Shown piece after piece: positions 23,627 to 31,535 of a stretch of 34,980 nt of DNA. The DNA lies in assembly GCA_003158495.1 (NCBI GenBank), contig PMJT01000179.1:906-35885 (forward strand). The letters run 5' to 3'. The position numbers and the translations under genes were made by a program. The first letter of the stretch is position 1. Each line of letters begins with the position of its first letter. The notes beneath the pieces were generated by a model, which saw only the letters and a program-made list of their open reading frames with translations, did no database searches and was not told the origin of the DNA. The stretch is from Chloroflexota bacterium (lineage in GTDB: Bacteria > Chloroflexota > Limnocylindria > Limnocylindrales > CSP1-4).

Positions 23627-24811
23627 CTAGCGCGCTGAGTCGGGTGGCGGACCGGACGATTCGCGCACGACGACTGACGGCGCGAGCAGCTGGACCACCG
23701 GGGCGCCGCCGGGCCCCGCAATGTCAATCGCGGCTCGCACGCCTACGGCGGCCATCTCGGCCATCGGCTGCCTTACCGATGTGAGTGCCGGATTGGTGTA
23801 CTCGGCCATCGGCAGGTCGTCGAACCCGACGATCGACACGTCTCTTGGGACCATCATGTTCATTCGCCCGGCGGCGTGTATCGCGCCTATGGCCAGCAGG
23901 TCCGTCGAGGCCAGGATCGCCGTCGGTGGAACCGGCAGGTTCATCAGCGCTTCGAAGGAAGCGGCGCCGCCCCTGAGGTTGTTCTCAACCTCGCAAATGT
24001 AGTTGTCGAGGATCGGCAGACCCGCGTCCGCCATCAAATCGAGGAATGCGGCTCGCCGCTCGCCGATGTCGCCGAGCAGGCGTCCCTCGCTGAAGCCGCC
24101 TCCAACGAACGCGATCCGCTTGTGGCCGAGGTCGGTCAGGTGAGCCAAGAGCCCCGCGACCCCGGCCCGGTTGTCGACGCTGACCGTGGAGATGCCCGGA
24201 ACCGGCACCGATCCCTGCCACAGGCCGACGACGTTGATGTTCGTGTCACGCAGGTCTTCGAGGAGGCGGGGCTGGTCGCTCGTGTCGCCGAGCAGAAGGA
24301 TGGCATCGCAATGGCGAGTCTCGAGGACGGCTCGTAGGGCGATGGCCTCGTCCGTCTTGCCGTGGGCGTGGCCCAGGACGACGTTGTAGCCACGCCTGTT
24401 TGCCTCGGACGAGATGGCGTCGACGGCTCCGGCGAAGAATGGGTCCGTAATCTCGCGAACTATTACTCCGAGCAGCATCGTCCGGGCGCCTCGCAGGCCC
24501 CTGGCCAGCGGATTGGGCCGGTAGCGCATCTGGCGGGCGACTTCTAGCACGCGTTCGCGCGTCGCCGGGTTGATCGGAACGACGGTCGGCGCCCCGGTCA
24601 GGACCCGCGACACGGTGCTCTGCGAGACGCCACTGGCTCGGGCGATGTCCTGCATCGTCGGGATCCGCGACTGGCGCTGCGGGGCCGTTGTGACTCCGTT
24701 GCCCGGCGCCGCGGGAGCCGTGGTGCGCGAGGGCGCGGGTCCTTCGGTTACCCGTCGGGCCACGACTGTTCGTTTCGCCCTCGTGGCGGGCTTGGCCTTG
24801 CTATCTGTCAT
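23627..24811 (-). CDS. LacI-family transcriptional regulator
   Basis: 394 residues. The LacI helix-turn-helix is PTMQDIARASGVSQSTVSRVLTG at about 51-73, with a hinge region ending near MRYRPNPLARGLRG. The effector domain shows MLLGVIVREITDPFFAGAVDAI, GISTVSVDNRAGVAGLLAHL, ILASTDLLAIGAIHAAGRM and VSIVGFDDLPMAEYTNPALTSVRQP, all standard. The first 50 residues are a basic Ala/Pro-rich extension absent from most LacI proteins. No strong ribosome site marks the start, so a shorter form beginning near the domain is possible. It lies about 40 nt after the GH51 gene on the same strand. It likely represses the GH51-LacI operon through the operator at 26422 and is released by a pentose; the ligand is unknown. 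Confidence 0.93.
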   Translation of the reverse strand: MTDSKAKPATRAKRTVVARRVTEGPAPSRTTAPAAPGNGVTTAPQRQSRIPTMQDIARASGVSQSTVSRVLTGAPTVVPINPATRERVLEVARQMRYRPNPLARGLRGARTMLLGVIVREITDPFFAGAVDAISSEANRRGYNVVLGHAHGKTDEAIALRAVLETRHCDAILLLGDTSDQPRLLEDLRDTNINVVGLWQGSVPVPGISTVSVDNRAGVAGLLAHLTDLGHKRIAFVGGGFSEGRLLGDIGERRAAFLDLMADAGLPILDNYICEVENNLRGGAASFEALMNLPVPPTAILASTDLLAIGAIHAAGRMNMMVPRDVSIVGFDDLPMAEYTNPALTSVRQPMAEMAAVGVRAAIDIAGPGGAPVVQLLAPSVVVRESSGPPPDSAR

Positions 24812-24852
24812 CTGACATCCGTGACATGCCGGTCCGATTCATGGCGGGAATC

Positions 24853-26373
24853 TCACAATGCTCGCTGAGAATACTGAATGGTAGCCATGGAATGCGCGGG
24901 AATAGTGCCGCAGGACGCACCCGCGGCTGTCCTGTGAAGCTCGAGCGCTCGGGGCGAAACGCGGTCCGGCGATTGGGCCGAGTTGACCGCATCCGCCGTG
25001 TCTGCCGTGAGTACCAGGCTCCAGTCCACGTTGCCGGGACAGTGGATCTCCACGTCGGCGGCGTTGCGGAAGTCGCGGTTGACGATTGTGACCGCGGTGC
25101 CGGCCTCTTTGCGCGATGCGGTGGCGCTGACGGCCCGGCCACCCGCCGGCAGCGCCGCGCTGGCAACATCCACCTCGATGGCGTCGGCGCCGATGTGCGG
25201 CCGGTGGAGTGCGAAGGCGTGGTAGGTGGGCGTCTTCACGCAGCTCGCCCCGTCCGTGACGATGACCGACTGAAGGACGTTGACGACCTGGGCCAGATTG
25301 GCCATCGAGAGCACGGCACACTGCCTGTGGAAGCCCTCGAAGGCGATGGCGACGGCCAGGGCGTCCCGAAGCGTGTTCGACTGTTCGAACGTGACCGGCG
25401 TGCGCCGGGGTACGTCGCCGGGTCCCCAATTGCGGGCCTCCGGATGCCAGACGCCGTATTCGTCCAGCGCGACCCGCGCTCGATGCCCCGCGGGAGCGAA
25501 GTGGGCCAGCCGTGCGGCCGTCCGCTGGATCAGGCTCTCGGTCGACTCTGCCTCGGTCAAGAGCGTGTAGTAGTCTTCCTCGTCGAAGCCCGTCTCCGCG
25601 CCACCCCTGATCCAATAGCGGTGGATCGAGAGGTGGTCCATGAGGCCGACGTTGGGGCCGAGCGCTTCGAGGAACCGGACATTCCAGTCCCGGTCCAGCA
25701 TCGACTCGGGCAGCGGCTCGTCTTCCATACCGACGGCCACGAGTTCCACGTTGGGATCGATGTGGCGCAGCATCGTCGCGTAGCGCCTGTACTCGTGGGC
25801 GTAGGCCGCCGCGTCGTAGCGGCCGCCGCAGTCCCACGTCTCGTTGCCGATGCCCCACAGCCGGACGCCCCATGGCTCGGGGTGGCCGTTGGTGGCCCGA
25901 AGTCGCGTCAGGCTGGAGTCCGCGCCGACGTTGACGTACTCGAGCCACTCGCACGCTTCCTGGATCGAACCCGTCCCCACGTTGACGGCAAGGTACGGTT
26001 CCGCGCCCAGTCGTTCTGCCAGCGCCATGAACTCGTGGGTACCGATGCCGTTCGTATCCGGCTCCAGCTGGCCGCACGAAGTGTTGAGCGTCGTTGGCCG
26101 GGACTCCGGCGCGCCGATTCCGTTGCGCCAGTGGTAGTGATCCGCGTAGCAGCCGCCGGGCCATCGGAGCAGCGGTACCGGCAGTTCCCTGAGCGCGGCC
26201 ACGACGTCCGTTCGGGGCCCATCGACCGCGGCCGCGCCCTTGCTCGCAGCAGAGTCGCCTGCCCAGATGCCGCCGTAGCAGCATCGGCCCAGGTGCTCGG
26301 CAAAGTGGCCGTAGAGGCGGGGCGAAATGGCGCCCAGCGGCTCCTCTCCGACACTGATCGAGGCTTGCGGCAC
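24853..26373 (-). CDS. Alpha-L-arabinofuranosidase, GH51
   Basis: 506 residues from the GTG at 26373, preferred because AAGGGA lies just upstream and the LacI operator would otherwise overlap the coding region. An in-frame ATG at 26439 would add 22 residues. The family start is clear: AISPRLYGHFAEHLGRCCYGGIW. Catalytic groups are the acid/base Glu178 in LWGIGNETWDCGG and the nucleophile Glu305 in ALDEYGVW. LLRWPGGCYADHYHWRNGIG is the other hallmark. A C-terminal beta-sandwich closes the protein. No signal peptide. It removes arabinofuranosyl side chains from imported arabinoxylan or arabinan fragments in the cytoplasm. It is co-directional with the LacI gene behind it. Confidence 0.93.
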   Translation of the reverse strand: MPQASISVGEEPLGAISPRLYGHFAEHLGRCCYGGIWAGDSAASKGAAAVDGPRTDVVAALRELPVPLLRWPGGCYADHYHWRNGIGAPESRPTTLNTSCGQLEPDTNGIGTHEFMALAERLGAEPYLAVNVGTGSIQEACEWLEYVNVGADSSLTRLRATNGHPEPWGVRLWGIGNETWDCGGRYDAAAYAHEYRRYATMLRHIDPNVELVAVGMEDEPLPESMLDRDWNVRFLEALGPNVGLMDHLSIHRYWIRGGAETGFDEEDYYTLLTEAESTESLIQRTAARLAHFAPAGHRARVALDEYGVWHPEARNWGPGDVPRRTPVTFEQSNTLRDALAVAIAFEGFHRQCAVLSMANLAQVVNVLQSVIVTDGASCVKTPTYHAFALHRPHIGADAIEVDVASAALPAGGRAVSATASRKEAGTAVTIVNRDFRNAADVEIHCPGNVDWSLVLTADTADAVNSAQSPDRVSPRALELHRTAAGASCGTIPAHSMATIQYSQRAL

Positions 26374-26421
26374 GGACTTTCCCTTGCTGACGGGCACATC
26401 GCGGCAGCAATCCATGCTGCA

Positions 26422-26435
26422 TGCAAACGATTGAA
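26422..26435. promoter_or_regulatory. LacI-family operator upstream of GH51 gene
   Basis: TGCAAACGATTGAA fits the LacI/GalR operator consensus TGNAANCGNTTNCA at all but one defined position. It lies about 50 bp before the GH51 start and is flanked by a wider dyad, GCATGCAGC and GCTGCAATGC read on the minus strand. The neighbouring LacI protein is the obvious candidate to bind it. Confidence 0.6.
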
Positions 26436-26439
26436 GCAT

Positions 26440-26903
26440 AGCATTGCAGCGGCAAACGAGGTCGCTTTCGGCGACCTAGTTCCGCCTCGAATTCAGCGGC
26501 GATCGGCCCGGGTCCGGCTGGTCTCGGCGTCAAATCCCTGAAACTTCGTGTTGCAGGCCGGCGACGGGCCGCCTTTCAGGTTGAATGCCCAAACTGTCGC
26601 AAACGTAGCCGCTCGAAGCCCGCGGCTCCGTGCAGACCTCGGAGCGACCCCGCAACCGGTCGACCGTCCTGGACGCCGAACAGCGCCAGCGCCGCCCTCG
26701 CTGCTGCGCTCGGAAGCAGTTCGCTGGGCCTGACTTTCGATGCGAGCGCGCGGCGTGATCCTTCAGATTAGGCAAATAGTTAATTCAGCATAGCTTCAGT
26801 GCGAGGGGCCATACCTTGCGCCAATGGGCCCCTACTCCGACCCCGGGCCCGCTCCCACTCAGCGCGAGTTGAAGTGACGGTCGGACGCGAGAGGCAGCGA
26901 AAC
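26440..26903. other. Divergent gap between GH51 and MacA-like genes
   Basis: About 460 bp. An AT-rich island at 26761-26800, unusual for this DNA, probably holds the export-operon promoter, but no confident -35/-10 pair was found. AGGGGCC (26804-26810) and GGCCCCT (26827-26833) can form a hairpin in the presumed leader. Open frames across 26530-26775 show no convincing protein. Confidence 0.4.
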
Positions 26904-28412
26904 ATGAAGGTAAGGTTGGCGGCAATCGCCATGATCATGGTCGGGGTGGGGGCGGTCGCCCTGGTCGTGGTCGGCCCGGCGATCGGGGCTTCGTCCAGTT
27001 CGCAATACATAACCGCGACCGTAAGCACGGGAACCGTCAGCGCCACTTCGGTGGCCACAGGGACCGTCGCCGCGAGCACCGTCTACGGGCTCGTCTTCGG
27101 CGACACGGCCGCAATCGTCAGCACGGTCGCGACAACGTCGGGCAGCGGCGGTACGACCAGCAGCAGCGCCGGCGGCTCGCTGACGTGGCCGGTCCTCACC
27201 GTGTCGGCATCAGTCGGCCAGCAGGTCACCAAGGGCACCGTCCTTGCAACCGCTGATTCGACCGCCGCCCAGCTCGCCCTCACCTCTGCCCAGGCGACGC
27301 TCGCGTCGGACCAGTCCAAGCTCTCTACGGACCAGAGCGGCGCGACCTCCCTTACGCTCGCGGAGGCGAAGAACAGCCTCAGCCAGTCGTCCAACAGCTA
27401 TTCGCAGGCCAGGTCGAGCGCGACCAACACCTACGCTCAGAACGCCCTCAAGCTGTCCCAGGCCCAGGCGGCCGTGACGGCGGCACAGAACCAGCTCAGC
27501 GCGGACACAACCGCCAACGCAGGGGCCACGGTCATCTCCAAGGACCAGGCCGCCCTCGCGACGGCCCAGCAGAACCTTTCGTCGACGCAGCTGAGCGTCA
27601 ACCAGTCGAACCAGCAGGCGTCCCAGTCGGTGACCAACGCGTCGCTGAGTTACCAGGCGGCCCAGCTCGCTTACCAGTCGAAGGTGGCTCCGGCCACGAC
27701 CGCGACGATCCAGGCCGACCAGGCCACCGTTGCCTCGGCTCAGGCCGCGGTCGACGCGGACCAGGCGGCGGTCAATGACGCGACGCTCACGGCCCCGGCC
27801 GACGGACTGATCATCGCGGTCAACGTCCTGCCGGGCGTGAACGCTCCCAGCGGCTACGCGATCGAGGAATCGGTCGGGCCGATGGTCGCCAACGCCGCCT
27901 TCGCCGAGTCCGATATCGCCAACTTGAAGGTCGGCCAGAGCGCCACGGTCTCCGTCTCCGGAGCCGGAGTGTCGGTCCCCGGAACTCTCAAGGAAATCGT
28001 GCCAGTGGCGTCGTCCTCGAGCGGCGCCAGCAGCGTGGCGACCTACGCAGTCGCGGTGACACTGACCAGCCCTCCGGCGACCGTCCTTGCGGGCATGAGT
28101 GCAACGATCACGGTCACGACCGCATCGGTTGACAACGTCCTGAGAGTGCCGGCCACGGCACTGCAGGGTTCCGCCGCCGCGGGATATAGCGTCCAGGTTC
28201 TCAACGGCGACGGTAGCATCTCGACTCAAGCCGTCCAGGTCGGTCTCGTGACGACGTCGATGGCGCAGATAACCAGCGGGCTCAGCGCCGGTCAGTCGGT
28301 CGTGACCGGAACGGTCTCCGCGAAGAACAACACCACCACCGGCGCGAGCAGCGTCAGCGGTATCAACTCCCTGACGGGCGGCGGCCTCTCCGGCGGCGGG
28401 TTCGGACGATGA
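26904..28412 (+). CDS. MacA-like membrane-fusion/adaptor protein (HlyD family)
   Basis: 502 residues from the ATG at 26904, where a signal-anchor (MKVRLAAIAMIMVGVGAVALVVVG) begins. The order is that of RND/MacA adaptors: a barrel-sandwich half (LTWPVLTVSASVGQQVTKGTVLATADS), a long Ala/Gln/Ser-rich coiled coil (about 130-315), the second lipoyl half (DATLTAPADGLIIAVNVLPG), then a beta-barrel (ANAAFAESDIANLKVGQSATVSVSG) and a membrane-proximal domain. The tail is Gly/Ser-rich (NSLTGGGLSGGGFGR). It links the ABC exporter to the outside. Its stop overlaps the next start by 4 nt (ATGA), so the three export genes are coupled. Cargo (peptide, lipid or drug) is unknown. Confidence 0.9.
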   Translation: MKVRLAAIAMIMVGVGAVALVVVGPAIGASSSSQYITATVSTGTVSATSVATGTVAASTVYGLVFGDTAAIVSTVATTSGSGGTTSSSAGGSLTWPVLTVSASVGQQVTKGTVLATADSTAAQLALTSAQATLASDQSKLSTDQSGATSLTLAEAKNSLSQSSNSYSQARSSATNTYAQNALKLSQAQAAVTAAQNQLSADTTANAGATVISKDQAALATAQQNLSSTQLSVNQSNQQASQSVTNASLSYQAAQLAYQSKVAPATTATIQADQATVASAQAAVDADQAAVNDATLTAPADGLIIAVNVLPGVNAPSGYAIEESVGPMVANAAFAESDIANLKVGQSATVSVSGAGVSVPGTLKEIVPVASSSSGASSVATYAVAVTLTSPPATVLAGMSATITVTTASVDNVLRVPATALQGSAAAGYSVQVLNGDGSISTQAVQVGLVTTSMAQITSGLSAGQSVVTGTVSAKNNTTTGASSVSGINSLTGGGLSGGGFGR

Positions 28413-29107
28413 GCAGCCTTGCAGCTGAACCCATCATCACCCTCGACGAAGTCAGTCGCGTGTACGACCTGGGCAAGGTCCAGGTACCGGCCCTCAACGA
28501 TGTGACCCTGAATGTCGCCAACGGCGAGTTCCTCGCCATCGTCGGACCGTCCGGTTCGGGCAAGTCCACGATGATGAACATCCTGGGGTGCCTGGACCGC
28601 CCGACATCCGGGCGCTACGTCCTCGACGGCCAGCCGGTCGACGAACTGGACGACGACGGCTTGGCTCTCGTCCGAAGCCGCTCGATCGGCTTCGTGTTCC
28701 AGAGCTACAACCTCCTGCCTCGAACGAGCGCTCTCGAGAACGTGGCCACGCCCTTGATGTACCAGGGCGTCGGCCGCAAGGAGCGGCTGCGCCGGGCGCA
28801 GTCCGCGCTCGAGCGGCTCGGCCTGGGCGATCGTCTGCACCACATCCCATCGGAACTCTCCGGCGGCCAGCAGCAGCGCGTCGGCATCGCCCGGGCGCTC
28901 GTGACCGAACCGGCCCTGATCCTCGCCGACGAGCCCACCGGCAACCTCGACTCCCATTCGGGCGCGGAGGTCCTCGAACTGTTCGGCGACCTGCACGCGC
29001 TGGGCCGGACGATCGTTCTCATCACCCACGACGGCGCCGTGGCCGCGGCTGCCGACCGGGCCGTCCATCTTCGAGACGGTCAGATCCAGGAAGCGGTGCG
29101 CGAATGA
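28409..29107 (+). CDS. MacB/LolD-type ABC ATPase
   Basis: 232 residues, the usual length of a stand-alone MacB/LolD-family ATPase. Walker A GPSGSGKST (46-54), Q-loop FVFQSYNLLPR, signature LSGGQQQRVGIARAL, Walker B ALILADEPTGNLDS and H-loop ITHD are all intact. The QSYNLLPRTSALENVATPLMY stretch is diagnostic of this subfamily. It drives the mechanotransmission exporter formed with the FtsX-like permease, whose start overlaps its stop by 4 nt (29104-29107). Confidence 0.95.
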   Translation: MSSLAAEPIITLDEVSRVYDLGKVQVPALNDVTLNVANGEFLAIVGPSGSGKSTMMNILGCLDRPTSGRYVLDGQPVDELDDDGLALVRSRSIGFVFQSYNLLPRTSALENVATPLMYQGVGRKERLRRAQSALERLGLGDRLHHIPSELSGGQQQRVGIARALVTEPALILADEPTGNLDSHSGAEVLELFGDLHALGRTIVLITHDGAVAAAADRAVHLRDGQIQEAVRE

Positions 29108-30306
29108 AGGTCACCGATCTCGTAGGGCTTGCGCTTTCGCGCCTGGGCACCGGCAAGCTGCGGACCGCGCTGACGATGCTCGGCATCATCATCGGCGTGG
29201 CCTCCGTGGTGGCACTCGTTAGTGTTGCCGAAGGCGCCACGGCCGGTATCAGCAACCAGCTCCAGTCACTGGGAACGAACCTCGTGACAGTGAGCCCCGG
29301 CGCGGTCCGGACGGGGGCGACGCGAGGAGCAGCCGGCTCGGCCACAACTCTCACCCTCGCAGACGCCACCGCGCTGGCCGGCCTCGCCGACGTGCAGGCG
29401 GTGGCCCCGGAGCTGACGACCAACAAGCTCGTCGTCGTGGGGTCGCAGAACGAAACGGCCCGCGTCGTCGGCACCACGCCCGGCTATCTCCCGGTCTTCG
29501 CCTACCAGGTCTGGGTGGGATCGTTCCTCAGCCAGTCGGCGGTCGACAACAACCTCCGCGTGGCCGTGATCGGGGCGACGACCGCGACCAACCTCAGCCT
29601 GACCCAGGCTTCGATCGGCTCGACCATCGATGTCGGCGGCCTGCCGTTCGAGTTGATCGGGATCCTCCAGCCTAAGGGCGGGACGACGACGGCGGACGAT
29701 CAAGTGATGATCCCGCTATCGACGGCCCACGAGCTCCTCGTCGGCAGCAACAGCGTCTCGGCCATCGGCCTGAGCGCAACCAGCCAGGACGCCATAAACA
29801 CCGTCTCGGCCGAGATCACCTCGACGCTCGAGCAGCGACACGGCATCACCAACGGCGTGGACGACTTCTCGATCGCCACGCAGGCGCAGTTGCTCGGAAC
29901 CGTCGGCAACGTCAGCGGTGTGCTGACGCTGCTGCTGGCCGGCATCGCATCCATATCGCTGCTGGTCGGCGGCATCGGGATCATGAACATCATGCTGGTC
30001 TCGGTCCGGGAGCGGACGCGCGAGATCGGCATCCGCAAGGCCATCGGTGCCCGAGGCCGCGACATCCTCTCGCAGTTCCTGGTCGAGGCACTGGCACTTT
30101 CCCTTGCCGGCGGCCTGATCGGCATCGGTGTCGGCGTGATCGCCTCGTTCGGGATCGGCACTTACGCCGGCTGGGGCTTCATCTTCAACCCGGCGACCGT
30201 GGCCGTCGCGGTCGGCTTCAGTCTCATCGTCGGGATCGTCTTCGGCGTCTGGCCCGCCAGCCAGGCTGCTCGACTCGACCCCGTCATCGCCCTTCGATAC
30301 GAGTAG
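29104..30306 (+). CDS. MacB-type ABC permease (FtsX-like)
   Basis: 400 residues from the ATG at 29104. Longer readings in this frame run through the ATPase gene and are not real. One TM helix (LRTALTMLGIIIGVASVVALVSVAEG) is followed by a large extracytoplasmic MacB_PCD domain (about 45-270), then three C-terminal helices with the family motif LLVGGIGIMNIMLVSVRERTREIGIRKAIGA and the ending FGVWPASQAARLDPVIALRYE. It forms the membrane part of a MacAB-like exporter with the adaptor and ATPase upstream. Confidence 0.95.
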   Translation: MKVTDLVGLALSRLGTGKLRTALTMLGIIIGVASVVALVSVAEGATAGISNQLQSLGTNLVTVSPGAVRTGATRGAAGSATTLTLADATALAGLADVQAVAPELTTNKLVVVGSQNETARVVGTTPGYLPVFAYQVWVGSFLSQSAVDNNLRVAVIGATTATNLSLTQASIGSTIDVGGLPFELIGILQPKGGTTTADDQVMIPLSTAHELLVGSNSVSAIGLSATSQDAINTVSAEITSTLEQRHGITNGVDDFSIATQAQLLGTVGNVSGVLTLLLAGIASISLLVGGIGIMNIMLVSVRERTREIGIRKAIGARGRDILSQFLVEALALSLAGGLIGIGVGVIASFGIGTYAGWGFIFNPATVAVAVGFSLIVGIVFGVWPASQAARLDPVIALRYE

Positions 30307-30315
30307 GACTTCGAA

Positions 30316-30849
30316 ATGGACGCAAGCAGAAGACCTCAGGACGCTTCCTTGAAGCCGGCGAAGCAGCCGGCAAAGTCCGACCGAACGACGATCGCGCTGG
30401 TCCTCGTGGCCGCCCTCGTGGCAGTCGGCGGCATCGGGTTCGCCATCGGCCACGTGACCGCCCCGAGCGCGGTTGCCGCCAACGCAGCCGGACGGGCCGC
30501 CTTCGCCCGGCCGTCCCTGGCTCCCGGCCAGACGTTCAATCCGAGCACGGTTGCCGGGCGTGGCCTCGGCAGCGTTGCCGGCGGCATCAGCGGGACGGTC
30601 CAGTCGATCAACGGCACCACGATGACCGTCCAGGAAGCCAACGGCACGGTCGTGACCGTCGACCTCTCCGGGACGACTACCTACCACGGTGAGACGACCG
30701 CGAGCCCGAGCGCCATCCAGGTTGGAACCGGCGTCACAGTCCAGATCGACACCGCGGCGCTGGCCAGCCAGACACCCGTTCCAAGCGCCTCCGGTGCCCT
30801 CGGCGGACGCACGCTGACGGCCGCCAGCATCCTCATCACCCAGCCATAG
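30316..30849 (+). CDS. DUF5666-like membrane-anchored protein
   Basis: 177 residues. A basic cytoplasmic start of about 23 residues leads into one TM helix (TIALVLVAALVAVGGIGFAIGHV). The outer part ends in a small beta domain, GGISGTVQSINGTTMTVQEANGTVVTVDLSGTTTYHG, the pattern of DUF5666/OB-like domains. The last segment (TAASILITQP) completes it. It starts 9 nt after the MacB-like permease and so belongs to the export operon. Proteins of this type often accompany MacAB-like systems in Gram-positive and Chloroflexota genomes, but their role is not established. Confidence 0.75.
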   Translation: MDASRRPQDASLKPAKQPAKSDRTTIALVLVAALVAVGGIGFAIGHVTAPSAVAANAAGRAAFARPSLAPGQTFNPSTVAGRGLGSVAGGISGTVQSINGTTMTVQEANGTVVTVDLSGTTTYHGETTASPSAIQVGTGVTVQIDTAALASQTPVPSASGALGGRTLTAASILITQP

Positions 30850-30865
30850 ACGCATGGAGCCGGTC

Positions 30866-31264
30866 ATGAACCCGCTTGTCGTCGAGGATGACGCCCGCCT
30901 GAACCGCCTTCTGCGGCGACTGCTGAGCCAGGATCGAAACCTGGTGGAGACGGCCATGACGGCCGAGGAGGGATTGGCTGCCGCCGGCGCCAATCTCGCT
31001 TTCGACGCGATCATCCTCGACGTCGGCCTGCCGGACCGGTCCGGCCTGGACGTGGCGAGAACACTCAGAAGGGGCGGCTCGACCGTCCCGATCCTGTTCC
31101 TCTCCGCGCGCGACTCCGTCGGCGATCGAGCCGCCGGCTTCGATGCCGGCGCCGACGACTACATGGTCAAGCCCTTCTCTTACGAGGAGCTGCTGGCCAG
31201 GTTGCGCGCGCTGGTTCCGCGTCCGCCATCCCCCACCGCGGGGCCGCTCAAGGCCGGCGCCTGA
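30866..31264 (+). CDS. Response regulator receiver domain without output domain
   Basis: 132 residues from the ATG at 30866 (GGAG 6 nt upstream). An ATG at 30854 lacks a ribosome site. A complete receiver domain is present: acidic pocket Glu7-Asp8-Asp9, phospho-acceptor Asp52 in IILDVGLPD, LSARD switch region and Lys102 in VKPF. The protein stops soon after the last receiver helix (RLRALVPRPPSPTAGPLKAGA), exactly where an OmpR-type winged helix normally begins. No sensor kinase gene is nearby. It may be a genuine stand-alone receiver or a truncated OmpR-type regulator; the OmpR-like VPILFLSARDSVGDRAAGFDAGADDYMVKPF favours truncation. It is close behind the DUF5666-like gene and in its operon. 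Confidence 0.85.
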   Translation: MNPLVVEDDARLNRLLRRLLSQDRNLVETAMTAEEGLAAAGANLAFDAIILDVGLPDRSGLDVARTLRRGGSTVPILFLSARDSVGDRAAGFDAGADDYMVKPFSYEELLARLRALVPRPPSPTAGPLKAGA

Positions 31265-31271
31265 CGGCGAG

Positions 31272-31293
31272 GCGGCGCTCGACAGGGCGCCGC
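31272..31293 (+). terminator. Possible terminator hairpin of export operon
   Basis: GCGGCGC (31272-31278) and GCGCCGC (31287-31293) form a 7-bp stem with an 8-nt loop, followed by ATATTT. It lies 8 nt after the receiver gene. Confidence 0.4.
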
Positions 31294-31360
31294 ATATTTG
31301 CGGACGGCCCTCGACGAGAAACCAGCCAAGCGTGAGCGGGGCTGCTACTATCGCATCCGT

Positions 31361-31402
31361 GCCGACATGGCTCAGCGGTAGAGCAGCTGCTTCGTAAGCT
31401 GC
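31361..31402 (+). pseudogene. Truncated tRNA-Thr(CGT)-like copy
   Basis: GCCGACA acceptor strand, D-arm ATGGCTCAGCGGTAGAGCA and an anticodon arm GCTGC-TTCGTAA-GCTGC with anticodon CGT. The anticodon stem has a T-T mismatch in the middle. The variable loop, T-arm and 3' acceptor strand are missing; instead TTCCCGCCTCTG runs straight into the next tRNA. A -10-like TACTAT lies at 31346-31351. It cannot fold as a complete tRNA. Confidence 0.8.
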
Positions 31403-31414
31403 TTCCCGCCTCTG

Positions 31415-31489
31415 GCCGCCTTAGCTCAGTGGTAGAGCAGCGGTTTCGTAAACCGCAGGTCCTGGGTTCGAATCCCAGAGGCGGCTCCA
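31415..31489 (+). tRNA. tRNA-Thr (anticodon CGT)
   Basis: Full cloverleaf: acceptor GCCGCCT pairs with AGGCGGC (31479-31485), D-arm AGCTCAGTGGTAGAGC, anticodon stem GCGGT/ACCGC (31440-31444, 31452-31456) with loop TTCGTAA and anticodon CGT at 31447-31449, T-arm CTGGG-TTCGAAT-CCCAG, discriminator T, and an encoded CCA at 31487-31489. It reads ACG codons. Confidence 0.97.
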
Positions 31490-31492
31490 CTC

Positions 31493-31509
31493 CCCGGACC
31501 CGGTCCGGG
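31493..31509. terminator. GC-rich hairpin after tRNA-Thr
   Basis: CCCGGA and TCCGGG (31493-31498, 31504-31509) form a 6-bp stem with a 5-nt loop 3 nt after the tRNA, between it and a convergent gene. No T-run. Confidence 0.3.
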
Positions 31510-31535
31510 CCGCGGCTTGCCCGTCCGAGCCGACG

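Noticed and set aside
24826..26541. Very long open frame antisense to the GH51 gene
   Set aside because: The minus strand has the complete GH51 catalytic motifs; the antisense product resembles no family.
26530..26775. Small frames in the GH51-MacA gap, including one reading FQVECPNCRKR
   Set aside because: Only two cysteines, no credible start or ribosome site, and the remainder is low-complexity. Not enough for a zinc-ribbon protein.
28588..29103. Upstream extension of the MacB-like permease frame
   Set aside because: It overlaps the ATPase gene, whose Walker and signature motifs are unambiguous. The ATG at 29104 in the ATGA overlap gives the normal protein.
31361..31489. Phage or island attachment site at the tRNA
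   Set aside because: No integrase is nearby, and the partial copy is the 5' part, whereas attachment duplications normally copy the 3' end.
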